Assembly (NCBI RefSeq): GCF_000764025.1
Contig: NZ_KN234746.1
Location: 1 to 64,000, forward strand
Source: Pseudohaliea rubra DSM 19751
Lineage (GTDB): Bacteria > Pseudomonadota > Gammaproteobacteria > Pseudomonadales > Halieaceae
Direction: 5' to 3'
DNA: 64,000 bases
The notes below the pieces were generated by a model, which saw nothing but the letters and a program-made list of their open reading frames with translations, had not been told where the DNA came from and did no database searches. Below are positions 1-8,581 of the stretch, one piece after another. Within the stretch, counting starts at the first letter, position 1, and every line of letters begins with the position of its first letter. Both the position numbers and the translations under genes were made by a program.

Positions 1-585
1 GAGGCCCCGGCGCAGCGCCTCCCGCTGCCAGCGCTGCCAGGCCAGCGCGGCGTCGAGGCGCAGGCCAGTCAGCGGCGGCTGCCCGTTGCCGTAGACGCGG
101 TAAAACCAGGGATACTGCTCATCGAGAGCCGCGAAATCGCCGGCGGCACGGTAGGTGCCAAGGAGCGCGGCCAGCAGCGGCTTCTGTGCCTCGCCGTAAA
201 GGCCATTGTTAACGCGCAGCACGTGCAGCGCCCGGCGGTACGCCGTGACAGCCTCGCCATAGCGACCGCGGGCGGCAAGGCCCCGACCGAGGGCTGCCAA
301 AGGCTCCTCGAGGCCAGCGGCATAAGGCCCGCCTGTGGTCTCCAGGGCCGCCAGCTGTCCGCGCAAAGCCTCGAGTTCCGCCCTTGCCGGCGCCTCCTCT
401 GCAGCCGGCGGGGGAGGCAGCAGCGACGGCGGCTGCCCTCCCTCGGCCCAGCTGGCGCCGACCCGGGCGAACGCTTCGCCATAAGGTTCAGCCGCCGCCA
501 ACGTGACGGCCGCCGGCATCAGGGCGGCCAGCAGCGTAAAGCACAGCGCCAGGGGAAGCCATCGGGGGGCATACGGGATCATCAT
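1..585 (-). CDS. Exported protein with tetratricopeptide-like region, 3' end beyond window
   Basis: An open minus-strand frame runs from ATG at 585 (a second ATG is at 582) off the left edge without a stop, giving 195 codons. Residues 1 to about 31 form a typical signal peptide: a few polar residues, a hydrophobic run rich in L and A, then an A-x-A region. A proline-rich stretch follows. Next comes a helical Ala/Leu/Arg-rich part (GRGLAARGRYGEAVTAYRR) that resembles a TPR helix pair. I infer a periplasmic or lipoprotein-like TPR protein, with the function unknown. It is divergent from tatD and the two start codons are only about 80 bp apart. Confidence 0.6.
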   Translation of the reverse strand, partial: MMIPYAPRWLPLALCFTLLAALMPAAVTLAAAEPYGEAFARVGASWAEGGQPPSLLPPPPAAEEAPARAELEALRGQLAALETTGGPYAAGLEEPLAALGRGLAARGRYGEAVTAYRRALHVLRVNNGLYGEAQKPLLAALLGTYRAAGDFAALDEQYPWFYRVYGNGQPPLTGLRLDAALAWQRWQREALRRGL

Positions 586-592
586 CACTCGC

Positions 593-598
593 TATAAT
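593..598 (+). promoter_or_regulatory. Candidate -10 element for tatD
   Basis: A perfect TATAAT lies about 68 bp before the chosen tatD start, in the short gap between divergent genes. No good -35 hexamer is visible at 16-18 bp, so this rests on the -10 match and its location. If real, it excludes the upstream tatD start at 597, which would lie inside the promoter. Confidence 0.35.
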
Positions 599-665
599 GC
601 GCAAAAACACAGCCTATCGAAAGACCGCGGGCAGCGTCCTGCCGATCGACGCGGAGACCATCACC

Positions 666-1496
666 ATGAGCAAGAGACAGCGGCGCGCCATTCCCCGCTT
701 CGTTACGCCGATCGTCGAGACTCATTGTCACCTCGACTACCTCGGCGAAGACGCCCTGGCCGAGACCCTCGCCGCGGCCGAAGAGGCCGGCATCGAACGG
801 GTGGTCACCATTGCCGTAGCGCCCGACAACCTGGCCACAGTGCGCCGCCTCGCAGAGGCCGACCCCCGCGTCTGGTGCACCCAGGGTATCCACCCGCACG
901 AAGCCGGCAATTACGACCACGTCGTAGAGGCCGCCATCCGCGAGGGTGCCGGTCACCCGCGGGTCGTAGCCATCGGCGAGATCGGTCTCGATTATTACTA
1001 CGACCACGCTGACCGGGGCGCCCAGCGCGATGCCTTCGCCCGCCAGCTGACCCTGGCCGCGGAGCTGTCGCTGCCGGTAGTGATCCACAGCCGCGAGGCA
1101 GACGAGGACACGGAGACAATCCTCTCCGAATACCTGCCGGCACTTTCCCGCCGGGGAGTCATTCACAGCTTCACCTCGGGGCAGCGCCTCGCGGAGTTTG
1201 CCCTCGAGGCCGGCTTCTATCTCGGCTTCAATGGCATCACCACTTTTCGCAACGCAGACAACGTCCGCGCCATCGTCGAGCTGACGCCCGTGGAGCAGCT
1301 GCTGCTGGAAACCGATGCGCCCTACCTGACGCCGGTCCCCTACCGGGGCACGACGAACGCCCCCTGCTACCTGCCTTTTATTGCCGAGGCGCTTGCCGAC
1401 CTCAAGGGGCTATCGGTGGAGGCGCTGCTGGCCATCACCCGGCGTTCGAGCTACAACCTTTTCTTCCCGGGCGATGTCCCGGCGCTCGCGGCCTGA
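666..1496 (+). CDS. tatD: TatD family metal-dependent hydrolase
   Basis: A 276-residue TatD/YcfH-type TIM-barrel nuclease/hydrolase. The metal ligands are visible in order: THCHLD (H20, H22), the GEIGLDYYY glutamate, VIHSRE, IHSFTSG and LLETDAPYL. The length matches the family (about 260-270). I chose ATG 666 because GGAGA lies 8 nt upstream. An earlier in-frame start at 597 would overlap a TATAAT and add a non-family N-terminus. The TatD stop codon lies inside the ribosome-binding site of the following rapA, so the two are probably co-transcribed. Family members act as 3'-5' DNases or D-aminoacyl hydrolases. The substrate here cannot be told. Confidence 0.92.
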   Translation: MSKRQRRAIPRFVTPIVETHCHLDYLGEDALAETLAAAEEAGIERVVTIAVAPDNLATVRRLAEADPRVWCTQGIHPHEAGNYDHVVEAAIREGAGHPRVVAIGEIGLDYYYDHADRGAQRDAFARQLTLAAELSLPVVIHSREADEDTETILSEYLPALSRRGVIHSFTSGQRLAEFALEAGFYLGFNGITTFRNADNVRAIVELTPVEQLLLETDAPYLTPVPYRGTTNAPCYLPFIAEALADLKGLSVEALLAITRRSSYNLFFPGDVPALAA

Positions 1497-1506
1497 GGTC
1501 GGCGTG

Positions 1507-4254
1507 GTGGAGTTTGCTCTCGGCCAGCGCTGGGTCAGTCATGCGGATGCACAGCTCGGGCTCGGCATCGTGGTTGCCAGCGAGGGGCCCCGGGTCACCC
1601 TGAGCTTTCCCGCCGTAGGCGAAGAGCGCACCTACGCCGCCGGGCGGGCACCGCTGACCCGGCTCCGCTTCAAGACCGGCGACCGACTGCGCACCGCCGA
1701 CGGTCGCGAGCTCGACGTCACCGCCGTTACAGAGCGCGAGGGTCTGCTTTTCTACCGCACCGCGGACGCCGCCGGGGAGGCGCACGAGGTGCCGGAAATC
1801 GAGCTCGACGCCTTTGTGCAGCTCACCACGCCGCAGCAGCGGCTGCGCAACGGTCACTTCGACCGCCACGAGGCCTTTGCCCTCCGCGTTGCCACCTGTT
1901 TGCAGCTCGACCGACTGCAGCGGGACCCGGCCCGCGGGCTCCTGGGACCACGCACGCAGCTGCTGCCGCACCAGCTCTACATCGCGGCAAGCGTCGGGCG
2001 ACGACACGCACCGCGGGTACTGCTGGCGGACGAGGTGGGCCTCGGGAAGACGATCGAGGCGGGCATGATTCTGCACCAGCAGCTGCTCACGGGCCGTGCC
2101 AGTCGCGTGCTGGTGCTGGTCCCGGAGCCGCTTCTGCACCAGTGGCTGGTAGAGATGCTGCGCCGCTTCAACCTGCACTTTGCCCTCTTCGACGCCGAGC
2201 GCCTGGCAGCCGGCGACGGGGAAAACCCCTTCGAGACTGAACAGCTGGTGCTCTGCGCAGGAGACCTGCTTTACGAGGATCCCGAGGCCCAGGCCGATGC
2301 GCTCGCCGCGCCCTGGGATATCGTCGTGGTGGACGAGGCACACCACCTCCACTGGCAGCCCGACGCTCCCGGGCAGGACTATCGCTTTGTCAGCGCCCTC
2401 GCGAGCGCAAGTCCCGGCCTCCTGCTGCTCACGGCCACGCCGGAGCAGCTCGGCGTGGAAAGCCACTTCGCCCGCCTTGCCCTTATTGATCCAGCGCGCT
2501 TCCACGACCTGGAGGTTTTCCGCGCCGAGGAGGCGGGCTATCGGCAGTGGAGCGAGCTGCTGGAGGCCATCGAGGCCGGCCGGCGCCCGGCGAGCCTGCC
2601 GCCGGGGCTCGACGAGGGAGCGAGCGACGCCGTGCTCATCGGGCGCATCCTCGACCGGCACGGCACAGGCCGGGTCCTCTACCGCAACACGCGGGCCAGC
2701 GTCGGCGGCTTTCCGGCGCGACAGCTACACGCAAGCGCCCTTCCCGCCGCCGGGCCGGCAGCAGAGCCCGGCGCCCTCTATCCGGAACGTCATGCCCGGG
2801 ACGATGCCTGGCTCGCCGCGGAGCCCCGGGTCGCCTGGCTCCGCGACAAGCTCCGTGCACTGCGCCCACAGAAGGCGCTGGTGATCTGCAGCACCGCCCG
2901 CTGCGCTGAGCAGCTGGAGCATTACCTGCATCTGCGCGCCGGCATCCGCTGCGCGGCTTTTCACGAGGGGCTTTCAATTATCGAGCGGGACCGTGCGGCC
3001 GCCTGGTTCGCCGACGCCGAGAGCGGCGCCCAGGCCCTGGTCTGCTCGGAAATCGGCAGCGAGGGGCGCAACTTCCAGTTCGCGCAGCATCTGGTACTCT
3101 TCGACCTGCCCCGCAACCCGGACCTGCTGGAACAGCGCATTGGTCGCCTCGACCGCATCGGTCAGACCGGCGAGGTGCACATTCACGTACCCTACCTTGC
3201 AGGGACGGCACAGGAACGGCTCTTCCGCTGGCTTCATGAGGGCCTGGACATCTTCCGGCAGAACTGCCCCGCCGGCCGACCGGTGTTCGACGCCTTCCGG
3301 GAACAGCTTGAGGCCACCCTGGAGGGCACAGCCGATAGCGACCGGCTCATCGCCGAGACCCGCGAGGCCACTGCTGCCGCGAACCGACGCCTCGCCGAAG
3401 GGCGGGACCGGCTGCTGGAGCGCAATGCCTGCCGGCGGCCGGAGGCGGAGCGCATCATCGAGGCCATCCGAGACAGCGAGCGAAGCGGGGAGCTGCAGGC
3501 CTACTTCGAAACACTCTGTGACAACCTGAACGTGGAGCACGAGTACCACAGTGAAGGCTGTCTGGTGCTGCGCCCCGGGGAACACATGGATACGGCGCAC
3601 TTCCCGGCGCTGCCCGAGGATGGACGCACGGTGACCTTCGACCGCGCCACGGCCCTCGCCCGGGAAGACATGGCCTTTCTGAGCTGGGAGCACCCCATGG
3701 TCACGGAGGCCATGGAGGCTATCCTGTCCACGGAGCTCGGCAACGCCGCTCTGGGTACCTTGAAGCTCCGCGGCGTAGCAACGGGCACGCTGCTTCTTGA
3801 GTGCCTGTACACCGTGAACGCGAGTGCACCGAAGAGCCTGCAGCTGCAGCGTTTCCTTTCCCTGTCACCGCAGCGTGTGCTCGTGGACAGCCGCGACCGG
3901 GACCTGTCCCAGGCCGTGTCTCACGAGCGCCTCAATCAGCTGGTGCGCAGGGTGGACCATGCCACCGCCGTGGGAATCATCCGCCAGCTTCAGGGAGCCG
4001 TCGATGAACGCCTGGCTGCGGCGGCGGGCCTTGCCGAGAAGCACCTGACAACGCTCCGTGAGGATGCGGCGCGGCGCGCAGAGAACTATCTCGGCGAGGA
4101 GATCACCCGGCTGGAATCGCTGCAGCGGGTGAACCCGCAGGTGCGGGACGACGAGATCGAGCACCTGCGCTGGCAGCGGGAGGAGAGCCTGGCCGCCATC
4201 GCCCGCGCCGACCTGCACCTGCAGGCCGTACGGCTCGTCGTGGTGACCGCCTGA
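1507..4254 (+). CDS. rapA: RNA polymerase recycling ATPase RapA (SWI2/SNF2)
   Basis: RapA/HepA binds RNA polymerase and uses ATP to release stalled post-termination complexes. The N-terminus (FALGQRW...GLG.V) carries the tandem Tudor-like domains. It is followed by the SNF2 helicase core with LLADEVGLGKTIEAGMIL (Walker A) and DEAH at about residues 276-279. The C-terminal lobe ends in NPDLLEQRIGRLDRIGQ (motif VI). The 915 residues compare with 968 in E. coli. GTG 1507 is preferred because GAGGT sits 7 nt upstream and because the protein then begins like E. coli RapA. GTG 1504 is the alternative. An ATG at 1474 lacks a clear ribosome-binding site and overlaps tatD. Confidence 0.95.
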   Translation: MEFALGQRWVSHADAQLGLGIVVASEGPRVTLSFPAVGEERTYAAGRAPLTRLRFKTGDRLRTADGRELDVTAVTEREGLLFYRTADAAGEAHEVPEIELDAFVQLTTPQQRLRNGHFDRHEAFALRVATCLQLDRLQRDPARGLLGPRTQLLPHQLYIAASVGRRHAPRVLLADEVGLGKTIEAGMILHQQLLTGRASRVLVLVPEPLLHQWLVEMLRRFNLHFALFDAERLAAGDGENPFETEQLVLCAGDLLYEDPEAQADALAAPWDIVVVDEAHHLHWQPDAPGQDYRFVSALASASPGLLLLTATPEQLGVESHFARLALIDPARFHDLEVFRAEEAGYRQWSELLEAIEAGRRPASLPPGLDEGASDAVLIGRILDRHGTGRVLYRNTRASVGGFPARQLHASALPAAGPAAEPGALYPERHARDDAWLAAEPRVAWLRDKLRALRPQKALVICSTARCAEQLEHYLHLRAGIRCAAFHEGLSIIERDRAAAWFADAESGAQALVCSEIGSEGRNFQFAQHLVLFDLPRNPDLLEQRIGRLDRIGQTGEVHIHVPYLAGTAQERLFRWLHEGLDIFRQNCPAGRPVFDAFREQLEATLEGTADSDRLIAETREATAAANRRLAEGRDRLLERNACRRPEAERIIEAIRDSERSGELQAYFETLCDNLNVEHEYHSEGCLVLRPGEHMDTAHFPALPEDGRTVTFDRATALAREDMAFLSWEHPMVTEAMEAILSTELGNAALGTLKLRGVATGTLLLECLYTVNASAPKSLQLQRFLSLSPQRVLVDSRDRDLSQAVSHERLNQLVRRVDHATAVGIIRQLQGAVDERLAAAAGLAEKHLTTLREDAARRAENYLGEEITRLESLQRVNPQVRDDEIEHLRWQREESLAAIARADLHLQAVRLVVVTA

Positions 4255-4269
4255 GCGCAGCAGTGCCGG

Positions 4270-5037
4270 TCAGGCGCTAACCGCCTGGCCGCCGTCGAGC
4301 ACCAGCACGTGGCCGGTAACAAAAGCCGAGGCACGGGCACAGAGGTAGATCGCCGTGCCGGCGGCGTCCTCCGGCTGCCCCAGCCGGCCCCGGGGAATCG
4401 CTTTTACCATCTCCGCTTCGTGCTCAAGCATGTGCGCGGTCATTTTGCTCGGGAAGAACCCCGGCGCAATGGCATTCACATTAATGTAGTCCCCGGCGAG
4501 GTCTGTTGCCATCTGCCGGGTCAGATGGTGTACCGCCGCTTTGCTGGCGGTATACGAGTAGTTCTGCAGCGGCGCATAGGTGAGGCCGTTTATGGAGCCG
4601 ATATTCACCACCCGCGCCGGGTCCTCCGCAGTGCCTCCGGCGCACAGTGCAGGCAGAAGCTTCTGGGTGAGGAAGAACAGGGATTTGACGTTCAGATCCA
4701 TGACCTTGTCCCAGCCGTTCTCGGGAAACTCGTCGATGGGCGCACCCCAGCTTGCACCGGCGTTGTTGAAGAGAATGTGCAGCGCCGGCTCACGCTCGCG
4801 CACAGCATCCGCAAAGGCCTGCACGCCCTCAACGCTGCCGAGGTTGGACGGCAGCGCAATGCACTCGCCGAAGGCGCCGAGTTCCTCTGCCGTGGCGAGG
4901 AGCTCCTCCTCACGCCTGGCCGTGATGTAGGTACGCACGCCGGCACCGACGAGGCCGCGAGCGATCATGGCGCCGATGCCGCGGGAACCGCCGGTCACCA
5001 CGGCAACCTTGCCGGAAAGGTCAAAAAGCTTGTCCAT
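4270..5037 (-). CDS. SDR family oxidoreductase
   Basis: A 255-residue classical short-chain dehydrogenase/reductase. It shows the cofactor motif TGGSRGIG (15-22), NNAG (91-94), catalytic S148 and YTASK (Y162, K166), and the C-terminal VTGHVLVLDGGQ signature. The charged residues after beta-2 (TARREEE) suggest NADP(H). It is the last gene of a minus-strand acyl-CoA gene cluster and starts only 5 bp after the stop of the carboxyltransferase gene. It may therefore act on a hydroxy- or oxoacyl-CoA, although SDR substrate cannot be predicted from the fold. It converges with rapA. Confidence 0.85.
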   Translation of the reverse strand: MDKLFDLSGKVAVVTGGSRGIGAMIARGLVGAGVRTYITARREEELLATAEELGAFGECIALPSNLGSVEGVQAFADAVREREPALHILFNNAGASWGAPIDEFPENGWDKVMDLNVKSLFFLTQKLLPALCAGGTAEDPARVVNIGSINGLTYAPLQNYSYTASKAAVHHLTRQMATDLAGDYINVNAIAPGFFPSKMTAHMLEHEAEMVKAIPRGRLGQPEDAAGTAIYLCARASAFVTGHVLVLDGGQAVSA

Positions 5038-5042
5038 GGGTC

Positions 5043-6596
5043 TTACCTTCTGCTGAGGGCGCCGACGGCGCCGATAAGTGCTTCGCGTATGGCGGCGCGG
5101 GTATCCGCAGGGTCAAGCACCGCGTCGATCTCCAGATGGGCAGCCGCCTCCGTGGCCTTGCCGACCTCGTAGAGCTTTGCCACCAGCTGCTCAAAGAGCG
5201 CGGCGCGGCTGGCATCGTCGGGCTCGGCGGCCAGCTCCTTGCTGTAACCGAGGCGCACCGCCCCCTCAAGACCCATGCCGCCGAACTCTCCCGTGGGCCA
5301 GGCCGCCGCATAGACCGGCTCGGCAAAGGAGCCGCCGACCATGGCCATGGCGCCAAGGCCGTAGCCCTTGCGCAGGAAGATCGCGATTACCGGTACCGTG
5401 AGCGCAGCACCGGCGGTGAACAGGCTGGCCATGCGGCGCACGGCGGCGTCGGCTTCACTGTCCGGGCCCACCATGAAACCGGGCGTGTCCGTGAGCGACA
5501 GGACCGGCAGGCCCAGGGCGTTGCAGGTGCCGAGGAAGCGTGCGGCCTTTTCCGCTGCCTCCGCATCCACCGCCCCCCCGAGCTGCTGACAGTCATTGGC
5601 GACAAGCGCCAGGGGGCGGCCCTCGATGCGCAGGAAGCCGGTGATCACGCTGCGGCCGTGAACCCGGCCGAGCTCAAAAAAGGAGCCGGTGTCGGCAAGG
5701 GTCTCGATGACCCGGCGCACCGGATAGCCCCAGCGCCGGTCCTCGGGCACCAGATCCCGGAGGGCTGCCTGGTCGGCGCAGTCCCAGTGCTCCAGATCCC
5801 CCTGAAAGTAACCGAGGAGCTGACGGGCAGCGGCCGTAGCGGCGGCCTCGTCCTCGACCACCAGGTCGACCACACCGTTACGCTCCTGCACCTCGATGGG
5901 GCCGATCTCCGTGGGATCGAAGCGCCCGAGGCCGCCGCCTTCGATCATCGCTGGGCCGGCCATGCCGATCCAGGAGCGGCGCGTGGCGATACGGAAATCT
6001 GCACAGCCGAAAAGTGCTGCGTTGCCGGCAAAGCAGTAGCCGTTGTTGACAGCGATCCGCGGCACTTTACCTGCCAGCCGCGCCCAGGCGGCGAAGGACG
6101 GCACGTTGAGGCCTGCGATCTGCGTCAGCACATCTGTATCGCCCGGCCGACCGCCGCCACCCTCGGTATACATGACCACCGGCAGCGCCAGGCGCTCCGC
6201 CAGCTCGCAGAGCCGGTCCAGCTTGCGGTGGTGAAAGAATCCCTGGGTACCGGCGAGCACCGAGTAGTCATTGACGATCACCGCCGTCCGTGTGGCCGCC
6301 TCGCCGAACCGGGCTCCGTTGATGCACGCGGTCCCGGTGATGATGCCGTCCCCGGCGGTACGGAGCTGGAGCTCCGCGTAGTCGCGGCGGCTGCGCTGGG
6401 CAGCTACCGCGAGCTGACCGTATTCCTGGAAACTGCCGTCATCAACAAGGTCTGCGAGGTTCTCCCGGGCCGTGCGGCACCCCTTGCCGTGGCGCTTGTC
6501 GCGGTCACCGGCCCGGGCCTCGTCACCGGTACGTGCCAGACGCTCACGGAGGGCGGCCAGTTCCGGTCGCAGCTCGCCGTTGCTGTCTTCGGCCAC
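5043..6596 (-). CDS. Acyl-CoA carboxylase carboxyltransferase (beta) subunit
   Basis: A 517-residue protein of the propionyl-/methylcrotonyl-CoA carboxylase beta family, with two crotonase-fold carboxyltransferase halves. Diagnostic features are the N-terminal ARENLADLVDDGSFQEYG, the first-half glycine stretch VVMYTEGGGGRPGD, and the second-half TDTPGFMVGPDSE and RKGYGLGAMAM motifs. Such enzymes transfer carboxybiotin CO2 to an acyl-CoA. The partner biotin carboxylase/BCCP subunit is not encoded in this window, so it must be supplied in trans or the enzyme works differently. It lies 13 bp after the crotonase gene and 5 bp before the SDR, consistent with one transcript. Confidence 0.88.
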   Translation of the reverse strand: MAEDSNGELRPELAALRERLARTGDEARAGDRDKRHGKGCRTARENLADLVDDGSFQEYGQLAVAAQRSRRDYAELQLRTAGDGIITGTACINGARFGEAATRTAVIVNDYSVLAGTQGFFHHRKLDRLCELAERLALPVVMYTEGGGGRPGDTDVLTQIAGLNVPSFAAWARLAGKVPRIAVNNGYCFAGNAALFGCADFRIATRRSWIGMAGPAMIEGGGLGRFDPTEIGPIEVQERNGVVDLVVEDEAAATAAARQLLGYFQGDLEHWDCADQAALRDLVPEDRRWGYPVRRVIETLADTGSFFELGRVHGRSVITGFLRIEGRPLALVANDCQQLGGAVDAEAAEKAARFLGTCNALGLPVLSLTDTPGFMVGPDSEADAAVRRMASLFTAGAALTVPVIAIFLRKGYGLGAMAMVGGSFAEPVYAAAWPTGEFGGMGLEGAVRLGYSKELAAEPDDASRAALFEQLVAKLYEVGKATEAAAHLEIDAVLDPADTRAAIREALIGAVGALSRR

Positions 6597-6609
6597 CGGA
6601 CGCTCCCGG

Positions 6610-7404
6610 TCAGTGGCCGGACCAGTTGGCCTGGCGCTTCTCCAGAAAGGCCATCACGCCCTCCTTCGCATCAGCACTGTCGACACAGCTGTGCTGCAGC
6701 GACGCCTCGTGAGCGATCACCGTAGCCAGGTCCTGCTCCATGGCGAAGGCGAGGGATTTCTTGATGTACTCCAGAGCCAGCGGCGCCTTGCCGGCAAGCG
6801 CCTGAGCCCAGGCCACGGCGCTGTCCACGAGCACGTCATCGGCCACTACCCGATTGGTCAGGCCGAGTTCCATGCAGCGCGCCGCGGGCACCTTTTCTCC
6901 CGAGGTCATCAGGTCAAAAGCGCGCAGCGGCCCGAGGGTCCGCGCCAGGTGCCAGGTGGCGCCGCCGTCGGGCACAAGGCCGATGGCCACGAAGGCCTGG
7001 TAGAGGTAGGCGCTCTCGCCCATGATCGAGAGATCACAGGCCATGGCGAAGGCACTGCCGATGCCCGCCGCGGCGCCATTCACAGCGGCAATCCACGGCT
7101 TGCGGGACTGGGTAATCGCCAGTACCGCCGGTTTGTACTCATCGTTGAGCATGGCCTCGGTGGCATGGCCGCCGCCGTCATCCGGCGACAAACCCTCAGA
7201 CAGGTCTGCGCCTGCGCAAAAAGCGCGGCCAGCACCGGTGAGCACCGCAACGCGGATCGCCGGGTCGGCATTCACCGCCTGCACCGCTGCGAGGAACTCC
7301 CGTCGCAACTCGCCGTTGAAACTGTTGAGACTGTCCGGACGGTCCAGCGTGACAACCGCCACGGGACCGTCACGGTCGATGCGAACGGTGTTGAAATCAT
7401 TCAT
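6610..7404 (-). CDS. Enoyl-CoA hydratase/isomerase family protein
   Basis: A 264-residue crotonase-fold enzyme. The oxyanion hole elements are FCAGADL and NGAAAGIGSAFAMACD. The active-site loop reads IGLVPDGGATW, with Asp instead of the second hydratase glutamate. This pattern resembles PaaG-type isomerases/hydratases rather than a classical two-Glu hydratase, so double-bond isomerase activity is possible. It sits between a CoA-transferase/racemase gene and the carboxyltransferase gene on the same strand, with short gaps, which suggests a role in the same acyl-CoA degradation route. Confidence 0.88.
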   Translation of the reverse strand: MNDFNTVRIDRDGPVAVVTLDRPDSLNSFNGELRREFLAAVQAVNADPAIRVAVLTGAGRAFCAGADLSEGLSPDDGGGHATEAMLNDEYKPAVLAITQSRKPWIAAVNGAAAGIGSAFAMACDLSIMGESAYLYQAFVAIGLVPDGGATWHLARTLGPLRAFDLMTSGEKVPAARCMELGLTNRVVADDVLVDSAVAWAQALAGKAPLALEYIKKSLAFAMEQDLATVIAHEASLQHSCVDSADAKEGVMAFLEKRQANWSGH

Positions 7405-7423
7405 GGCGGTTCCCCCGGGCCGG

Positions 7424-8557
7424 TCAGGCGACGCTGCCGCCGGCCTTCAACTGCTGGATTTCCTGCTCGGCAAAGCCCATGGCGGTAAGAATACTGTCCG
7501 TATCCTCGCCGGCCCCACGGACGCCGTGGCGCACCGTCGATGGCGTGCGCGCAAAGCGCGGCGCCGGCGCCGGCTGTACGACGCCCTCGACGTCGATATA
7601 GGTCTCCCGGGCTACATTGGCCGGGTGCTCAGGGGCCTCGGTGAAGCGCAGCACCGGCGCAAAGCAGACATCCGTACCCTCCATGAGAGCGCACCACTCG
7701 TCGCGGGTCTTCGCGCGAAACACCGCGGCGAGCTTTTCGCGCAGCGCAGGCCACCTGGCCTGGTTGTTCTGGTCACCGAACTCCTCGGGGGAAAGGCCCG
7801 CCTTTTCCAGCAGCAGAGCATAGAACTGCGGCTCGATGGAGCCGATGGCCACATATTCACCGTCGGAACACTCATAGGTGCCGTAAAAATGCGCGCCGCC
7901 GTCGAGGAGGTTGGCTTCCCGCGCATCGGCATTCCAGGCGCCCATGGCCTGGAAGCTGTGGAACATCCACATGAGCTGCGCGGCGCCATCGACCATGGCC
8001 ACGTCAATAGCCTGCCCCTGCCCCGAATTGCTGGCCTCCAGCAGCGCGGCCAGCACGCCCTGCACCAGCAGCATGCCGCCGCCGCCCATGTCGCCGATGA
8101 GGTTCAGGGGCGGTGTGGGCCGCCCCTCCCCCGGGCCCACCGCATAGAGGGCGCCAGTGAGAGAGATATAGTTAATGTCGTGGCCGGCAGCGCGCGCCAG
8201 CGGGCCCTCCTGGCCCCAGCCGGTCATGCGCGCGAAGACAAGCTTGGGGTTACGCGCCAGGCAGACCTCGGGTCCGATCCCCAGCTTCTCGCAGACCCCT
8301 GGGCGGAAAGGATCGATGAGCACATCGGCGTTCTCCACCATGCGCAGCAGCGTCTCCACGCCCGCGGAATCCTTGAGATTGATAACGATAGACTTCTTGC
8401 CGCGGCCGCTAACGCGCTCTGTGAGCTTCGGATCCGCGCCGCCGGCGCGGTCGACCCGGATCACCTCCGCGCCCATGTCGGCGAGCAACATACCGCCCAT
8501 GGGCGCCGGACCGATGCCGGCGAGCTCGATGACCGTATAGCCGTTGAGGGGCCCCAT
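7424..8557 (-). CDS. CaiB/BaiF family, alpha-methylacyl-CoA racemase-like
   Basis: A 377-residue class III CoA-transferase fold protein. GHDINYISLTGAL and the following GDMGGGGML correspond to the His and Asp catalytic pair of alpha-methylacyl-CoA racemase (MCR/AMACR). The N-terminal ELAGIGPAP also matches racemases rather than formyl-CoA transferases. The enzyme would interconvert (2R)- and (2S)-methylacyl-CoA so that a stereospecific acyl-CoA dehydrogenase can act. The neighbouring acyl-CoA dehydrogenase, HSD10-like dehydrogenase and crotonase fit degradation of 2-methyl-branched acyl chains. A true CoA transferase remains possible but less likely. Confidence 0.85.
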   Translation of the reverse strand: MGPLNGYTVIELAGIGPAPMGGMLLADMGAEVIRVDRAGGADPKLTERVSGRGKKSIVINLKDSAGVETLLRMVENADVLIDPFRPGVCEKLGIGPEVCLARNPKLVFARMTGWGQEGPLARAAGHDINYISLTGALYAVGPGEGRPTPPLNLIGDMGGGGMLLVQGVLAALLEASNSGQGQAIDVAMVDGAAQLMWMFHSFQAMGAWNADAREANLLDGGAHFYGTYECSDGEYVAIGSIEPQFYALLLEKAGLSPEEFGDQNNQARWPALREKLAAVFRAKTRDEWCALMEGTDVCFAPVLRFTEAPEHPANVARETYIDVEGVVQPAPAPRFARTPSTVRHGVRGAGEDTDSILTAMGFAEQEIQQLKAGGSVA

Positions 8558-8581
8558 GGTGCTCTCCTTACTTGCGCTGCG

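Noticed and set aside
597-665. An upstream 23-codon extension of tatD
   Set aside because: It would start inside a TATAAT element, lacks a ribosome-binding site and is absent from TatD proteins. ATG 666 has GGAGA at 8 nt.
1474-1506. An alternative ATG start for rapA inside tatD
   Set aside because: It has no good ribosome-binding site. GTG 1507 has GAGGT at 7 nt and gives the family N-terminus.
5136-6725. A 529-codon plus-strand open frame
   Set aside because: It is antisense to the carboxyltransferase gene, which has family-wide motifs. The translation is repetitive Gly/Ala/Arg.
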